A stretch of DNA of 64,000 nt. Source: Streptomyces bungoensis. GTDB taxonomy: Bacteria; Actinomycetota; Actinomycetes; Streptomycetales; Streptomycetaceae. The position numbers and the translations under genes are program-made. The notes below the pieces were generated by a model. It was not told where the DNA came from. It made no database searches and saw nothing but the letters and a program-made list of their open reading frames with translations. The stretch spans positions 407,434 to 471,433 of the forward strand of contig NZ_KQ948854.1 in NCBI RefSeq assembly GCF_001514215.1, read 5' to 3'. This document shows, piece after piece, positions 15,929 through 27,178 of this stretch. How positions within the stretch are numbered: position 1 is the first letter of the stretch; the number at the start of each line of letters is the position of its first letter.

Positions 15929-16345
15929 TCACCCGGGCCCCCGCACGGAGATCCGCTCGCACACCACGAAGCGCCCGCGCGACTCCTCACGCTCGGCCAC
16001 CTCCCGGGGGTACGGGCCCAGAGGCCGGCTCCCAGGACCGAGGGCAGGCGCAGGGCGACCGGCCCGCCGTCCCAGAGGGCGAACACGGCGTGCGTGAGCA
16101 CGCAGTAGAGGCCGTGCAGGCGTCGACGTGGCCGAGCAGGCACCACAGGGCGCCCAGGGAGCGGTGGGCCACCTCGTAGGTGACGGACTCGTCGCGCCAC
16201 ATGCCGTGGTGCCGGTCGATCCCCCGCAGCCCGAGCGCGAGTGCGGCCGCGGCCGGCACGAGGGCGGGAGCGGCCGAGGACCTCGGCGGCCCGTGCTGCC
16301 GTCGCGTCCCCGCGGGGTGCGCGCCGAAGTCCGGGCGGATCGGGG
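15929..16345 (-). pseudogene. Decayed GT39/ArnT-like membrane glycosyltransferase
   Basis: On the minus strand one frame reads GIDRHHGMWRDESVTYEVAHRSLGAL ending at GHVDA near 16122. After an apparent 1-nt loss the next frame continues LHGLYCVLTHAVFALWDGG and VALRLPSVLGAGLW (to about 16020). A third frame then gives YPREVAEREESRGRFVVCER and a stop at 15929-15931. These look like the first catalytic loop region (WRDE) and the extreme C-terminus of a polytopic GT39-like protein with the whole middle deleted. No intact reading frame joins them and no good start codon is visible. Confidence 0.75.
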
Positions 16346-16369
16346 TGGTGAGCGGTGAGGACCTCCCGG

Positions 16370-16630
16370 TCAGCGGACGGCCGGTGCCGTTCTCCGGCCG
16401 CCCTCCCGTTCCGTCACCGCGACCACGCGCGGCCCGGAGAGCAGACGGGTCAGGGCGAAACCGGCGCCGACCACGGCGGCGCCGCCGGCCGCGTCCAGCA
16501 CCCCGTGGTTCGCGGTCGCCACGATCGCGGAGGCCGTGAACAGCGGATGCAGCACGCCCAGCGCCTTCAGCCACCACCACAGCGCCACGATCACGATGCG
16601 CGCCGGCCCGTGGACTACCGGTGGGCGCGC
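16370..16630 (-). pseudogene. C-terminal remnant of a PAP2-superfamily phosphatase
   Basis: The minus-strand frame ending at 16370 encodes HPLFTASAIVATANHGVLDA followed by GGAAVVGAGFALTRLL, which matches the last catalytic His/Asp helix of membrane PAP2 phosphatases. Upstream of about 16630 the frame turns into low-complexity Arg/Pro sequence and the earlier PAP2 motifs (KxxxxxxRP, PSGH) are absent, so only a fragment remains. It lies next to the decayed GT39-like gene, probably its former partner. Confidence 0.65.
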
Positions 16631-16960
16631 CCCGTCCGTTCCGGGCGTCACCCGCGCCGGGTTCCCGCCGCGCGCCCGCTGCGGCACCCAACGCCTGTGG
16701 TCGTTTTGTCCGTATGGCGATAGTGCGCGCGGTATGCGCCCGCACACCCGTGACGCGAGAAGGATCACAGCGAGCGACCGGAATGCCTGCCCGAAAGTGG
16801 GCAGACGTACCTGCGTACACGACATTTAGCTGCCCTGTGCATCGACTCGCGTACGTGACGTAAGGGGCCGAACGGCGCCTATCGTCGCTTTCCGGCCCCG
16901 CGTCACCGCCGCCGCCCGGGCCGTGTCCCCGTCCCCGTCGAAAGGCAGGCGAGCGCCGTT

Positions 16961-18340
16961 GTGGCGACCGTGACCACCGCCATCCCGCATCAGAAGAGCC
17001 GGCGGGCCGCACAGGCCTCCGACGTCACCGTCACCGACCCCGCACTGGTCAGGCGCGCCGTGAAGGCGGCCGCGCTGGGCAACGCGATGGAGTGGTTCGA
17101 CTTCGGTGTCTACAGCTACATCGCAGTCACCCTGGGCAAGGTCTTCTTCCCCTCGGGCAACCCGACCGCGCAGTTGCTGTCGACGTTCGGCGCCTTCGCG
17201 GCGGCCTTCGTGGTCCGTCCGATCGGCGGCATGGTCTTCGGGCCGCTCGGCGACCGCATCGGCCGCCAGAAGGTCCTGGCCGTCACCATGATCATGATGG
17301 CCGTCGGCACCTTCGCGATCGGCCTGATCCCGTCGTACGCCTCGATCGGCGTCGGCGCCCCGCTGCTCCTGCTGGCCGCCCGGCTGGTGCAGGGCTTCTC
17401 CACCGGTGGCGAGTACGCCGGCGCGACCACCTTCATCGCCGAGTACGCCCCGGACAAGAAGCGCGGCTTCCTCGGCAGCTGGCTGGAGTTCGGCACGCTC
17501 GCCGGTTACGTCGGCGGCGCGGGCCTGGTGACCCTGATGACGGCGCTGCTGTCCTCGCACGACCTGCTGTCCTGGGGCTGGCGGATCCCGTTCCTGATCG
17601 CGGGCCCGATGGGCGTCATCGGCCTCTACCTGCGGCTGCGCCTGGAGGAGACCCCGGCGTTCGCGGCCGAGGTCGAGAAGGCGGAGACCGCCCGGCCGAA
17701 GGTGCCGCTGCGCGACATGGTGGCGGGCCAGTGGAAGGCGCTGCTGGTGTGCATGGGCCTGGTGCTGATCTACAACGTCACGGACTACATGCTGCTGTCG
17801 TACATGCCGAGCTACCTGACCAGTGAGCTCAAGTACGACGAGACGCACGGCCTGCTGGTGGTGCTGGGCGTGATGGTCCTGATGATGATCGTGCAGCCCT
17901 TCGCCGGTCTGCTGAGCGACCGGATCGGCGTGCGCCCGATGATCGCGGCCGGCTGCGCGGGCTTCCTGCTGCTGTCGGTCCCGGCCCTGCTGCTGATCCG
18001 CCAGGGCAGCCTCCTGGCGGTCGCGCTCGGCATGAGCGCGCTGGGTCTGCTGCTGGTCTGCTTCACGGCCGCCATGCCGGCCGCGCTGCCCGCGCTCTTC
18101 CCGACCCGCGTCCGCTACGGGTCCCTGTCGATCGGCTTCAACGTGTCGGTGTCCCTCTTCGGCGGCACGACGCCGCTCGTGGTCACCGCCCTGATCGGGG
18201 CGACCGGCAACATGATGATGCCCGCTTACTACATGATGGCCGCGGCCGTCGTCGGCGGGTTCGCCGTGTGGCGGATGGCCGAGTCGGCGGGCCGCCCGCT
18301 GCCGGGGTCCGCGCCCGCGGTGGCCGAGGAGACCCGGTAG
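16961..18340 (+). CDS. MFS metabolite:proton symporter (MHS/ProP-like)
   Basis: The 459-residue protein has 12 predicted membrane helices, GNAMEWFDFGVYSYIAV at the N-terminus and GPLGDRIGRQKVL (about residue 90), the MHS-family signatures. It also has RLVQGFSTGGEYAGA, as in ProP, KgtP and related transporters of betaine, proline or organic acids. It imports a small polar solute with protons; the substrate cannot be told from sequence alone. GTG at 16961 follows an AAAGG site. It is transcribed alone. Confidence 0.9.
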   Translation: MATVTTAIPHQKSRRAAQASDVTVTDPALVRRAVKAAALGNAMEWFDFGVYSYIAVTLGKVFFPSGNPTAQLLSTFGAFAAAFVVRPIGGMVFGPLGDRIGRQKVLAVTMIMMAVGTFAIGLIPSYASIGVGAPLLLLAARLVQGFSTGGEYAGATTFIAEYAPDKKRGFLGSWLEFGTLAGYVGGAGLVTLMTALLSSHDLLSWGWRIPFLIAGPMGVIGLYLRLRLEETPAFAAEVEKAETARPKVPLRDMVAGQWKALLVCMGLVLIYNVTDYMLLSYMPSYLTSELKYDETHGLLVVLGVMVLMMIVQPFAGLLSDRIGVRPMIAAGCAGFLLLSVPALLLIRQGSLLAVALGMSALGLLLVCFTAAMPAALPALFPTRVRYGSLSIGFNVSVSLFGGTTPLVVTALIGATGNMMMPAYYMMAAAVVGGFAVWRMAESAGRPLPGSAPAVAEETR

Positions 18341-18366
18341 GAACGGTGGGCGCCGCGCGCTCCGGG

Positions 18367-18384
18367 CCGCCCCGGCAGGGGCGG
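18367..18384 (+). terminator. Hairpin after the MHS transporter
   Basis: CCGCCCC and GGGGCGG pair around GGCA, 27 nt after the stop, with more GC pairing possible in flanking bases. Confidence 0.5.
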
Positions 18385-18512
18385 TGAGCGCCGCGCGGCG
18401 GCTGCGGTCCGCCGCCTCCGTGACCGCCTCGCGCCAGGCGATCTCCCCGTCCGCGCCCCTCTGCTGAGACGATGCAGGGGAAGCGCAGACACTCGGGAAA
18501 GGCAGCAGGCTC

Positions 18513-19184
18513 ATGAGCGGGTCGCAGCACTGGGACGACGTGGACACCTACTTCAGCAGTCGTCTCTCACCGGACGACGACGCGCTCGAGGCAGCCCTGC
18601 GCGAGAGCGAGGCCGCGGGGCTGCCGCCCATCGGGGTCACCGCGCCGCAGGGCAAGTTCCTCCAGCTGCTCGCCCAGATCCAGGGCGCCCGCAGCATCCT
18701 GGAGATCGGCACCCTGGGCGGCTACAGCACCATCTGGCTGGCCCGTGCCCTGCCGGCCGACGGCAGGCTGGTCTCGCTGGAGTACAACGCCAAGCACGCC
18801 GAGGTCGCCACCCGCAACATCGCCCGCGCGGGCCTGGACCGCGTCGCCGAGGTGCGCGTCGGCCCCGCCCTGGAGTCGCTGCCCAAGCTCGCCGACGAGA
18901 ACCCGGCCCCGTTCGACCTGGTGTTCATCGACGCCGACAAGGCCAACAACCCGCACTACGTGGAGTGGGCGCTGCGGCTGACCCGCGCGGGCAGCCTCAT
19001 CGTCGTGGACAACGTGGTGCGCGGCGGGCGGGTCGTCGACGCCGCCAGCGCGGAGCCCGACGTCGTCGGCACCCGCGCCGCCATCGAGCTGATCGCCACC
19101 CACCCGAGGCTCAGCGGCACGGCGATCCAGACCGTGGGCAGCAAGGGGTACGACGGCTTCGCGCTGGCCCGGGTACTGGCCTGA
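18513..19184 (+). CDS. O-methyltransferase (Methyltransf_3)
   Basis: The 223-residue product has ILEIGTLGGYSTIWLARALP (about 63-82) as SAM motif I, LVSLEYNAKHAEVA as motif II, and DLVFIDADKANNPHYVEWAL with the metal-ligand Asp residues of catechol-type O-methyltransferases, then SLIVVDNVVRGG. Mg-dependent methylation of a catechol-like or caffeoyl-like hydroxyl is the family reaction; the substrate is unknown. ATG at 18513 follows GGGAAAGGCAG. Length is normal for the family. Confidence 0.92.
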   Translation: MSGSQHWDDVDTYFSSRLSPDDDALEAALRESEAAGLPPIGVTAPQGKFLQLLAQIQGARSILEIGTLGGYSTIWLARALPADGRLVSLEYNAKHAEVATRNIARAGLDRVAEVRVGPALESLPKLADENPAPFDLVFIDADKANNPHYVEWALRLTRAGSLIVVDNVVRGGRVVDAASAEPDVVGTRAAIELIATHPRLSGTAIQTVGSKGYDGFALARVLA

Positions 19185-19189
19185 GCCCG

Positions 19190-19212
19190 GCCGGGCGGAA
19201 CGCGCGCCCGGC
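19190..19212. terminator. Hairpin between convergent genes
   Basis: GCCGGGC (19190-19196) pairs with GCCCGGC (19206-19212) in the 33-nt gap between the O-methyltransferase and FHA genes. Confidence 0.45.
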
Positions 19213-19217
19213 GGGAC

Positions 19218-19610
19218 TCACACCTCGTGGTAGAAGCCCACGTTGACGCTGCGCGGCTCGGTGCGGTCCTGGATGATGACCTCGCCCGCGCCGCCGCGCG
19301 GCAGCACCACGGACCCGCCGTAGGCGACGGTCTGCGCGTACTCGCCGACGGTGAGCCGCACCTCGGCCGACGGCTCGGCCTGCGAACCGCGCAGCCAGAC
19401 GAGCTGCCAGGCGCCGTCGGGACCGCAACTGAACTCCAGGTGCGCCCGGGAGACGAACAGCCAGTCCTCGGGCGTGACCAGCCGGCACACGGAGGCGTCC
19501 CGGCCCACTCGCAGCACCGCGCCCGGCTCGCTGGGCGCGTCGGCCATCGTCATGCCGGCCGTGACACCCGTGTCGGCCTCCGAGACGGCGGCCATGGTGA
19601 GTTCGAGCAC
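19218..19610 (-). CDS. FHA-domain protein
   Basis: The 130-residue product contains a single forkhead-associated domain: VLRVGRDASVCRL (about 36-48), SRAHLEFSC (about 62-70) and a final beta segment with GGAGEVIIQDR. FHA domains bind phosphothreonine peptides, often of Ser/Thr kinase substrates. The protein has no other domain, so it is an adaptor or a sensor. GTG at 19610 has GGGGGAA 6-7 nt upstream. It diverges from the DUF1992 gene. Confidence 0.82.
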   Translation of the reverse strand: MLELTMAAVSEADTGVTAGMTMADAPSEPGAVLRVGRDASVCRLVTPEDWLFVSRAHLEFSCGPDGAWQLVWLRGSQAEPSAEVRLTVGEYAQTVAYGGSVVLPRGGAGEVIIQDRTEPRSVNVGFYHEV

Positions 19611-19709
19611 GTGCGTTCCCCCTGAGACGTTCCTGTGCGGTGGCTGATTCACCGCACCGCCGCCGCATGATAAAACGCCCGGCAGGGTCATGTCCGGCAC
19701 AATGGGCTC

Positions 19710-20144
19710 ATGACCGAGCGCAAGCCGCCAGGCGTTCCGTTCGAGTCCTGGGTGGACAAGCAGATCCGGGACGCCCAGGGCCGCGGCGAGTTCGACCGGC
19801 TGCCGGGCGCGGGTGAGCCGCTGCCCGCCGAGCTGGAGTCGGCGTACGACGAACTGTGGTGGGTCAAGCGGAAGATGGCCCGCGAGGGGCTGGCGGTCCT
19901 GCCGCCCGCGCTGGCCCTGCGCAAGGAGGCCGAGGACGCGCTCGCCGCGGCCTACGCGGCCCCCTCGGAGCGGGTCGTCCGGAAGATCATCACGGACGTC
20001 AACGTGAAGATCCGCGACATGATGTTCAAGCCCCCGCCCGGCCCGCCGCTCGGCAAGAAGCCGTACGACGTCGAAGAGGTCGTACGGGAGTGGCACCGGC
20101 GCCGGGCCGCCGCCGCGCGAGACCTGCCGGGCGCACACGGCTGA
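19710..20144 (+). CDS. DUF1992 (DnaJ homologue C28-type) protein
   Basis: The 144-residue product shows the DUF1992 signature: an N-terminal VDKQIRDAQGRGEFDRLPGAGEPL, then DELWWVKRKMAREGL and a basic C-terminal helix. The biochemical role of this family in bacteria is not established. CACAAT lies at 19698-19703, six bases before ATG 19710, so the mRNA may be leaderless. It is monocistronic, closed by a strong hairpin. Confidence 0.88.
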   Translation: MTERKPPGVPFESWVDKQIRDAQGRGEFDRLPGAGEPLPAELESAYDELWWVKRKMAREGLAVLPPALALRKEAEDALAAAYAAPSERVVRKIITDVNVKIRDMMFKPPPGPPLGKKPYDVEEVVREWHRRRAAAARDLPGAHG

Positions 20145-20170
20145 CGGCCCCGGCCGCAGGGCCGGGGCCG
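20145..20170. terminator. Strong hairpin between convergent genes
   Basis: A perfect 11-bp stem (20145-20155 with 20160-20170) and GCAG loop lies just after the DUF1992 stop and before the stop of the opposing gene at 20187. Confidence 0.75.
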
Positions 20171-20186
20171 CCGTCCGCTCAAGAGG

Positions 20187-20945
20187 TCAGAGGTGCAGCA
20201 GGCGTCCGGCCAGCTCGCGGTAGTCCCGCAGCGCCAGGCGCAGCCGCTCGGTGTCGGACTCGGTGGGGCGGTCCTCGTCGCCCTGCCAGGACATGCGCAG
20301 GGTGCGACGGCGCCGGGTCACGGCCTCGCTGAACCGTGCGGCGATCTCCTCGAGCTCGCGGTCGGCCTCCTCGACCGCCGCGCGGGGCTCGTCCACGAAT
20401 CCGGCGACCGTCTGCCGCAGCCGCTCCTCGAACCGCTCCGACTCCTCGTGCGCCAGCAGCGGGGTCTCGGCGGCCTCCGCCGTACCGGCGTGCCCGCCAC
20501 CGGTACGGGCGGTGTCGCCCGGTGTGCTCGGCCGGGCGTCCGCCGCCCCGCTCTCCGTGCCGCCCGCCCCGCGTCCGGCGACGGCACCCGAGGACGGCGA
20601 ACCGAGCCCGTCGTCCGGCATCGGCGCACCCTGCGCCGCACGCTCCCGGCCCGCCGCACCCAGGGCCTGCTCGCCCCGCGCGTCCGCCGCCGGGCTCTCC
20701 GTGGCCCCCGGTATGCGGTCGCCGGACAGCCGCTCACCGCTCACCGGTTCACCCGGGCCGGAGCCCAGGCCGGACCGCGAGCCCGCGCCGTGGCCGGGCT
20801 CCGCGCCGGTGCCCGGCTCGCCCGGCAGGCGTCCGCCCGGGGTGCGCCCGTCTCCCGGCTCACGGGTGGCGCCGGTGATGTCGTTCCCGGGCCGGTGCTC
20901 GCCGTACCCCTCGGTGCCCGGCCCGGTCTCTCTGTCCTGCGCCAT
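20187..20945 (-). CDS. Gly-rich protein with helical C-terminal domain, paralog of next gene
   Basis: Of 252 residues, the first 165 are low-complexity Gly/Pro/Arg/Ala sequence (disordered). The last 85 form a charged helical domain (FEERLRQTVAGFVDEPRAAVEEADRELEEIAARFSEAV) that clearly resembles RFVDEPREAVAEADRLLAEV in the adjacent gene. There is no signal peptide or membrane helix, so it is probably cytoplasmic. The 3-nt gap to the gene at 20949 makes these an operon. Function unknown. Confidence 0.72.
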   Translation of the reverse strand: MAQDRETGPGTEGYGEHRPGNDITGATREPGDGRTPGGRLPGEPGTGAEPGHGAGSRSGLGSGPGEPVSGERLSGDRIPGATESPAADARGEQALGAAGRERAAQGAPMPDDGLGSPSSGAVAGRGAGGTESGAADARPSTPGDTARTGGGHAGTAEAAETPLLAHEESERFEERLRQTVAGFVDEPRAAVEEADRELEEIAARFSEAVTRRRRTLRMSWQGDEDRPTESDTERLRLALRDYRELAGRLLHL

Positions 20946-20948
20946 GAC

Positions 20949-21614
20949 TCAGCTCTCCTTCGGACGGCCCCGGTGCAGGGACCACGACGTGTGGGGGCGG
21001 GCGGGGGCACCGGCGTCGCCGGTGCCCGTGCCGGACACGGCGCCGGCGCGGTGCCGGCCACCCGTGCCATGGGTGTCGATCAGGTCGTCGAAGAGCGCGC
21101 GGGCCTCCACGAGCGCCGTCCGCAGCTCCTCCGTGCCGCCGTCCGTCCCGGTCGCCCCGGTCCGGGTCGCCCGGTGCAGCAGCCGGTAGCCCTCGACATG
21201 GTGGGCGTGGTGCACGGACAGCGCGGCGAGCTGCTCCTCGTACCGCCCGGCATCCGGGTAGCCGCGGGCGCCGGCGACCTCCGCGAGGAGCCGGTCGGCC
21301 TCGGCGACGGCCTCCCGGGGCTCGTCGACGAACCGCTCCTGGACGGCCGTCCAGCGCTGCGCGTACCGGTCCCGCTCGGCCGGGTCCAGCGGGCGTTCGC
21401 TGAGCTTGCCGTGGCGTTCGACGCGCTCGGTCAGCTCCCGTTCGGCGGCCCGGGTGTCCCCGTCGTGCCGGGCCACGGTCCGTTCGTACTCGGGCCCGAA
21501 GCGCCGCTTCAGGTCCGGCCCGCCGTGCCTGCCGCGGGCGCGCAGGATCACGGTGGCCGCGAGCACCACGACCGCCGCGATCACGATCACAGCGATGATC
21601 CAGCCTGTGGACAT
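20949..21614 (-). CDS. Membrane-anchored coiled-coil protein
   Basis: The 221-residue product begins with one membrane helix (about 4-25, MSTGWIIAVIVIAAVVVLAAT), then a cytosolic, strongly charged helical domain: FGPEYERTVARHDGDTRAAERELTERVERH and RFVDEPREAVAEADRLLAEV, ending in a Gly-rich tail. ATG at 21614 is used because the longer frame lacks a signal-like start. This layout is common in Streptomyces; function is unknown. It is first in a two-gene operon with its shorter soluble paralog. Confidence 0.78.
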   Translation of the reverse strand: MSTGWIIAVIVIAAVVVLAATVILRARGRHGGPDLKRRFGPEYERTVARHDGDTRAAERELTERVERHGKLSERPLDPAERDRYAQRWTAVQERFVDEPREAVAEADRLLAEVAGARGYPDAGRYEEQLAALSVHHAHHVEGYRLLHRATRTGATGTDGGTEELRTALVEARALFDDLIDTHGTGGRHRAGAVSGTGTGDAGAPARPHTSWSLHRGRPKES

Positions 21615-21751
21615 GGTTGCCTTCCGGGTCGGACCGGCCCCACTGGCCGGTACATGTCTCGTGTGACCCGGAACACGGCCCACAAACGGGGCCGCCGGCG
21701 ACCGCGTATCCGGTTGCGGCGGGACCGTGGCGACGGCCGAGAATGGCCGGC

Positions 21752-24371
<2,620 letters not shown>

Positions 24372-24517
24372 CTACCATCCTGGGTGGTGTCATCTTTTAT
24401 GGCCTCTTGAGTCCCCTGTGTCCAGGGTTTCTCACCCGCTCGTCCGGTCGTCCCGCGCGGCGGATGTGGAGGAGCTCTGCATAAACTCTGGAGTTCCCGA
24501 GGGGAGGGGACGAACGC

Positions 24518-25423
24518 GTGAGCGAACCGACGGGCCACACCTGTCCGCAGTGCGGGGCACCGAGGGGGTCGGACAACACCCCGTCCTGCGACTGCACCCG
24601 CCGCGTCGCCGAAGCCCTGAGCCAGGCCCGCACGGCCCGGGCAGCGGCGGCGGAGGACTTCCACCCGCTGCGGATACGCCCCTACGTGGAGGTCGGCGAG
24701 CCGGGTGAGGGGGCGGACGGGACGGAAGGGGACGCGGTCGATCATCCCGGCGTCACGGCCGTCGGCGAGCCCGGCGGGTCCGCGGCCCCCTCTGCCGTGC
24801 CTGCGCCGGCCGGGGAGGCGCATGACGTGTCCCCGCAGGAGGCACCCCGCCGGTCCCGGCGCGTGCTCCTGCTGTCCGTCGCCGGTGCCGGTGCCGCCGT
24901 CGTGGCCGCGGCCGGTATCGCGGGCGGGCTGCTCTCGTACCGGACGCCCTCGCACGCCCACACTGCCGAGGAGATACGGCAGAGCGTCCCGGACGTGACG
25001 GCGGCACACGGCACCGCGTCCCCGTCCGCGCCGGCGCCCTCCCCCTCGGCCAGTCCGGTGCCCGCCGCGCCCGCGGCCACGTCCGCGAGCCCGTCCGCCG
25101 ACCCGTCGCCGTCGACGGCGTCCCCGAGCGCGTCCCGGCCGGCCTCGGCGACCCCCTCCGCCACGGTCTCCCGCACCGCGGACGCGCGACCCACCACCGT
25201 CCCGGTGCTCCGGCTCGGGGACGAGGGCCCGGAGGTCACGGAACTGCAGCTGCGCCTGAAGCAGTTGCTGCTCTACGGCGACCAGGTCACCGGCGTCTTC
25301 ACCCGCCCCGTCGAGGACGCCGTACGCAACTACCAGTGGACCCGCGGCATCCAGGGCGACGACCCCGGCGTCTACGGCCCGGCGACCCGGGCCCGCCTGG
25401 AAGCGGAGACGTCACAGCCTTAA
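24518..25423 (+). CDS. Membrane protein with zinc ribbon and peptidoglycan-binding domain
   Basis: The 301-residue product has an N-terminal Cys cluster (CPQCGAPRGSDNTPSCDC, about 9-26) likely binding zinc inside the cell, one membrane helix (about 122-146), a long Ser/Pro/Ala wall-spanning region, and a PG_binding_1 domain (about 232-297, LRLGDEGPEVTELQLRLKQL to YGPATRARLEAE). It may sense or anchor to peptidoglycan while carrying a cytosolic zinc ribbon. GTG at 24518 has GGGGAGGGGA nearby. Related proteins are frequent in Streptomyces; no enzyme domain is visible. Confidence 0.85.
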   Translation: MSEPTGHTCPQCGAPRGSDNTPSCDCTRRVAEALSQARTARAAAAEDFHPLRIRPYVEVGEPGEGADGTEGDAVDHPGVTAVGEPGGSAAPSAVPAPAGEAHDVSPQEAPRRSRRVLLLSVAGAGAAVVAAAGIAGGLLSYRTPSHAHTAEEIRQSVPDVTAAHGTASPSAPAPSPSASPVPAAPAATSASPSADPSPSTASPSASRPASATPSATVSRTADARPTTVPVLRLGDEGPEVTELQLRLKQLLLYGDQVTGVFTRPVEDAVRNYQWTRGIQGDDPGVYGPATRARLEAETSQP

Positions 25424-25452
25424 GGGGCGGGGACGGTCCGTCGCCCCCTCGT

Positions 25453-26109
25453 TCAGCCCAGGTGGAGCCGGATCCCGGGGCCGTCCAGGGCCTCGACCCT
25501 CACCTGCGTGAGGTCCCGTACGACGGCGTCGGGCCCGTGCGCAGCGGCGCGCGCTCCGACTCCCACCACCCGCATCCCGGCGGCCCGCCCCGCCGCGATG
25601 CCCGCGCCGGAGTCCTCGAAGACCACGCAGTCCGCCGGGTCGACCCCCAGTTCGGCGGCCCCCTTCAGGAACCCCTCCGGGTCGGGCTTGCTCGCGCCCA
25701 CCGACTCCGCGGTGATCCGCACCCCGGGCACCGGCAGCCCGGCGGCCGCCATGCGCGCGCCGGCCAGGGCGGCGTCGGCGGAGGTCACGAGCGCGTGCGG
25801 CAGTCCGCGCAGGGAGGCGAGGAAGGCGGCCGCTCCGGGCACCTCGACCACACCGTCCGTGTCGGCGGTCTCCTCCGCCAGCATGCGCGCGTTGTCGGCG
25901 TGTTTCTGCGCCATCGGGCGTCCGGGCAGCAGCATCGCCATCGAGGCGTGCCCCTGCCGGCCGTGGACGACCTTCATCACCTCGTCGCCGTCCAGCCCGT
26001 GCCGCTCGGCCCAGCGCCGCCAGATCCGCTCGACCACGGCGTCCGAGTCGACGAGGGTGCCGTCCATGTCGAGCAGGAGGGCGCGGGCAGTGAGGACGGT
26101 GGCCGGCAT
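25453..26109 (-). CDS. HAD-superfamily sugar phosphatase-like hydrolase
   Basis: The 218-residue product shows HAD motif I LLLDMDGTLVDS (Asp14, Asp16), motif II ALVTSAD, motif III Lys in ASKPDPEGFL, and motif IV VVFEDSGAGIAAG. These are the layout of beta-phosphoglucomutase/sugar phosphatase relatives (GPP/DOG type). It should hydrolyse a sugar phosphate in the cytoplasm. ATG at 26109 chosen; upstream residues in the longer frame are Arg/Pro rich. The stop faces the stop of the peptidoglycan-binding protein. Confidence 0.9.
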   Translation of the reverse strand: MPATVLTARALLLDMDGTLVDSDAVVERIWRRWAERHGLDGDEVMKVVHGRQGHASMAMLLPGRPMAQKHADNARMLAEETADTDGVVEVPGAAAFLASLRGLPHALVTSADAALAGARMAAAGLPVPGVRITAESVGASKPDPEGFLKGAAELGVDPADCVVFEDSGAGIAAGRAAGMRVVGVGARAAAHGPDAVVRDLTQVRVEALDGPGIRLHLG

Positions 26110-26337
26110 CGGCAGCTCCAGACGGGCGGGACGGGACAGGCGGGAGGGCGGCTCCGGGCGCGGGAAAGGGGACAAGGCGGCCCCGCCCGCCGGTCAGGGA
26201 AAACGGGCGGGAGCCACTTTGTTCAACCACGGTACAAAACCGCGCGGGATCCCGCCACCACCCGCACGAAAGGTTCACGCGCCGTTCAGCCCGGGACGGC
26301 TCCGTCCGGCCCGGCCCGGCGCGGGGCCCGGCGGGCC

Positions 26338-26919
26338 TCAGGCCGCCACGGCCTCGTACAGGCTCCACACGCCGAGCGCCAGCATCAGCAGCGCCGCGAT
26401 CCGCGTGATCAGCTTCAGCGGCACCCGCCGCATGAGGGCCTTGCCGCCCACGATGCCGAGCCCGGCCACCGCCCACAGTCCGAGCACCGCGCCGACCGCG
26501 ACGGAGACCGGGTCGTCGTAGCGTGCGGCGAGGTTGGCCGTCATGATCTGCGTGAGGTCGCCGAACTCGGCGACGAGGATCAGCATGAAGCCCGTGCCGG
26601 CGACCTTCCAGAAGGACTGGTCGGCCGGCGGGCGGATCTCCTCGTCGTCCTCGTGCTTCTTCAGCAGCAGCGTCGCCGCGCCCCCGAGGAAGAGGACACC
26701 GGTCAGCGCGTGCACGAGCCGCTGCGGGAGCAGGGTCAGCGCACTGCCGGCCGCGACGGCGAGCACGACGTGCAGCAGGAAGGCGGCGGCGACGCCCGCG
26801 AAGACGTACGAGGCGCGGTAGCGGGTGCCGAGGACGAGGCCGGCGAGCGCGGTCTTGTCCGGCAGTTCGGCGAGGAAGATGACGCCGAAGACGAGCGCCG
26901 TCACGGTGATGCTGATCAA
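26338..26919 (-). CDS. GDT1/UPF0016 family manganese exporter
   Basis: The 193-residue membrane protein has two homologous halves with the cation motifs ELPDKT (Glu18, Asp21) and EFGDLTQ (Glu118, Asp121), six or seven membrane helices, and an acidic His/Asp-rich loop (KKHEDDEEIR) between the halves. The family (TMEM165, Gdt1, bacterial MneA) moves Mn2+ or Ca2+ in exchange for protons. The yybP-ykoY riboswitch directly upstream argues for Mn2+ export induced by high Mn2+. The first half has the canonical motif; the second has DLTQ in place of DKT/DRT. Confidence 0.93.
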   Translation of the reverse strand: MISITVTALVFGVIFLAELPDKTALAGLVLGTRYRASYVFAGVAAAFLLHVVLAVAAGSALTLLPQRLVHALTGVLFLGGAATLLLKKHEDDEEIRPPADQSFWKVAGTGFMLILVAEFGDLTQIMTANLAARYDDPVSVAVGAVLGLWAVAGLGIVGGKALMRRVPLKLITRIAALLMLALGVWSLYEAVAA

Positions 26920-27029
26920 GGTTCCTCAATCGGTCGGGGCTGCCCCGCCGAGAGCGCTGGACCTCATGGGAGACACCTCGGCACGGCAGCACACTCGGAA
27001 GTCCGCGCCGGGGGCACGGACGTGCACTG

Positions 27030-27140
27030 CTTGCCGAAGGTCTCGCTGGGCGGTCCGCACGGGATCCGCCTCCGGGCGCCGGCTCAGGCTCGCTGAGCAG
27101 TATGTCGACGGTCCGGCGAAGAGCTACTCCCCTTCTGCGC
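27030..27140 (-). ncRNA. Manganese riboswitch (yybP-ykoY)
   Basis: On the minus strand the element starts with AAGGGGAGTAGC (complement of 27123-27134) and ends with CCCAGCGAGACCTTCGG (complement of about 27036-27051), the two conserved arms of yybP-ykoY RNAs, separated by a GC-rich stem region. It lies in the leader of the GDT1 gene starting at 26919. Mn2+ binding is expected to raise expression of the exporter. Confidence 0.85.
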
Positions 27141-27178
27141 CGCCCATCGTACGCGACGAAAAGTTCGACCGTGAACCT

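Noticed and set aside
16370..16825. Intact 151-residue gene
   Set aside because: Only the last 80 residues resemble PAP2; the upstream part is low-complexity and no start signal is seen. Treated as a remnant.
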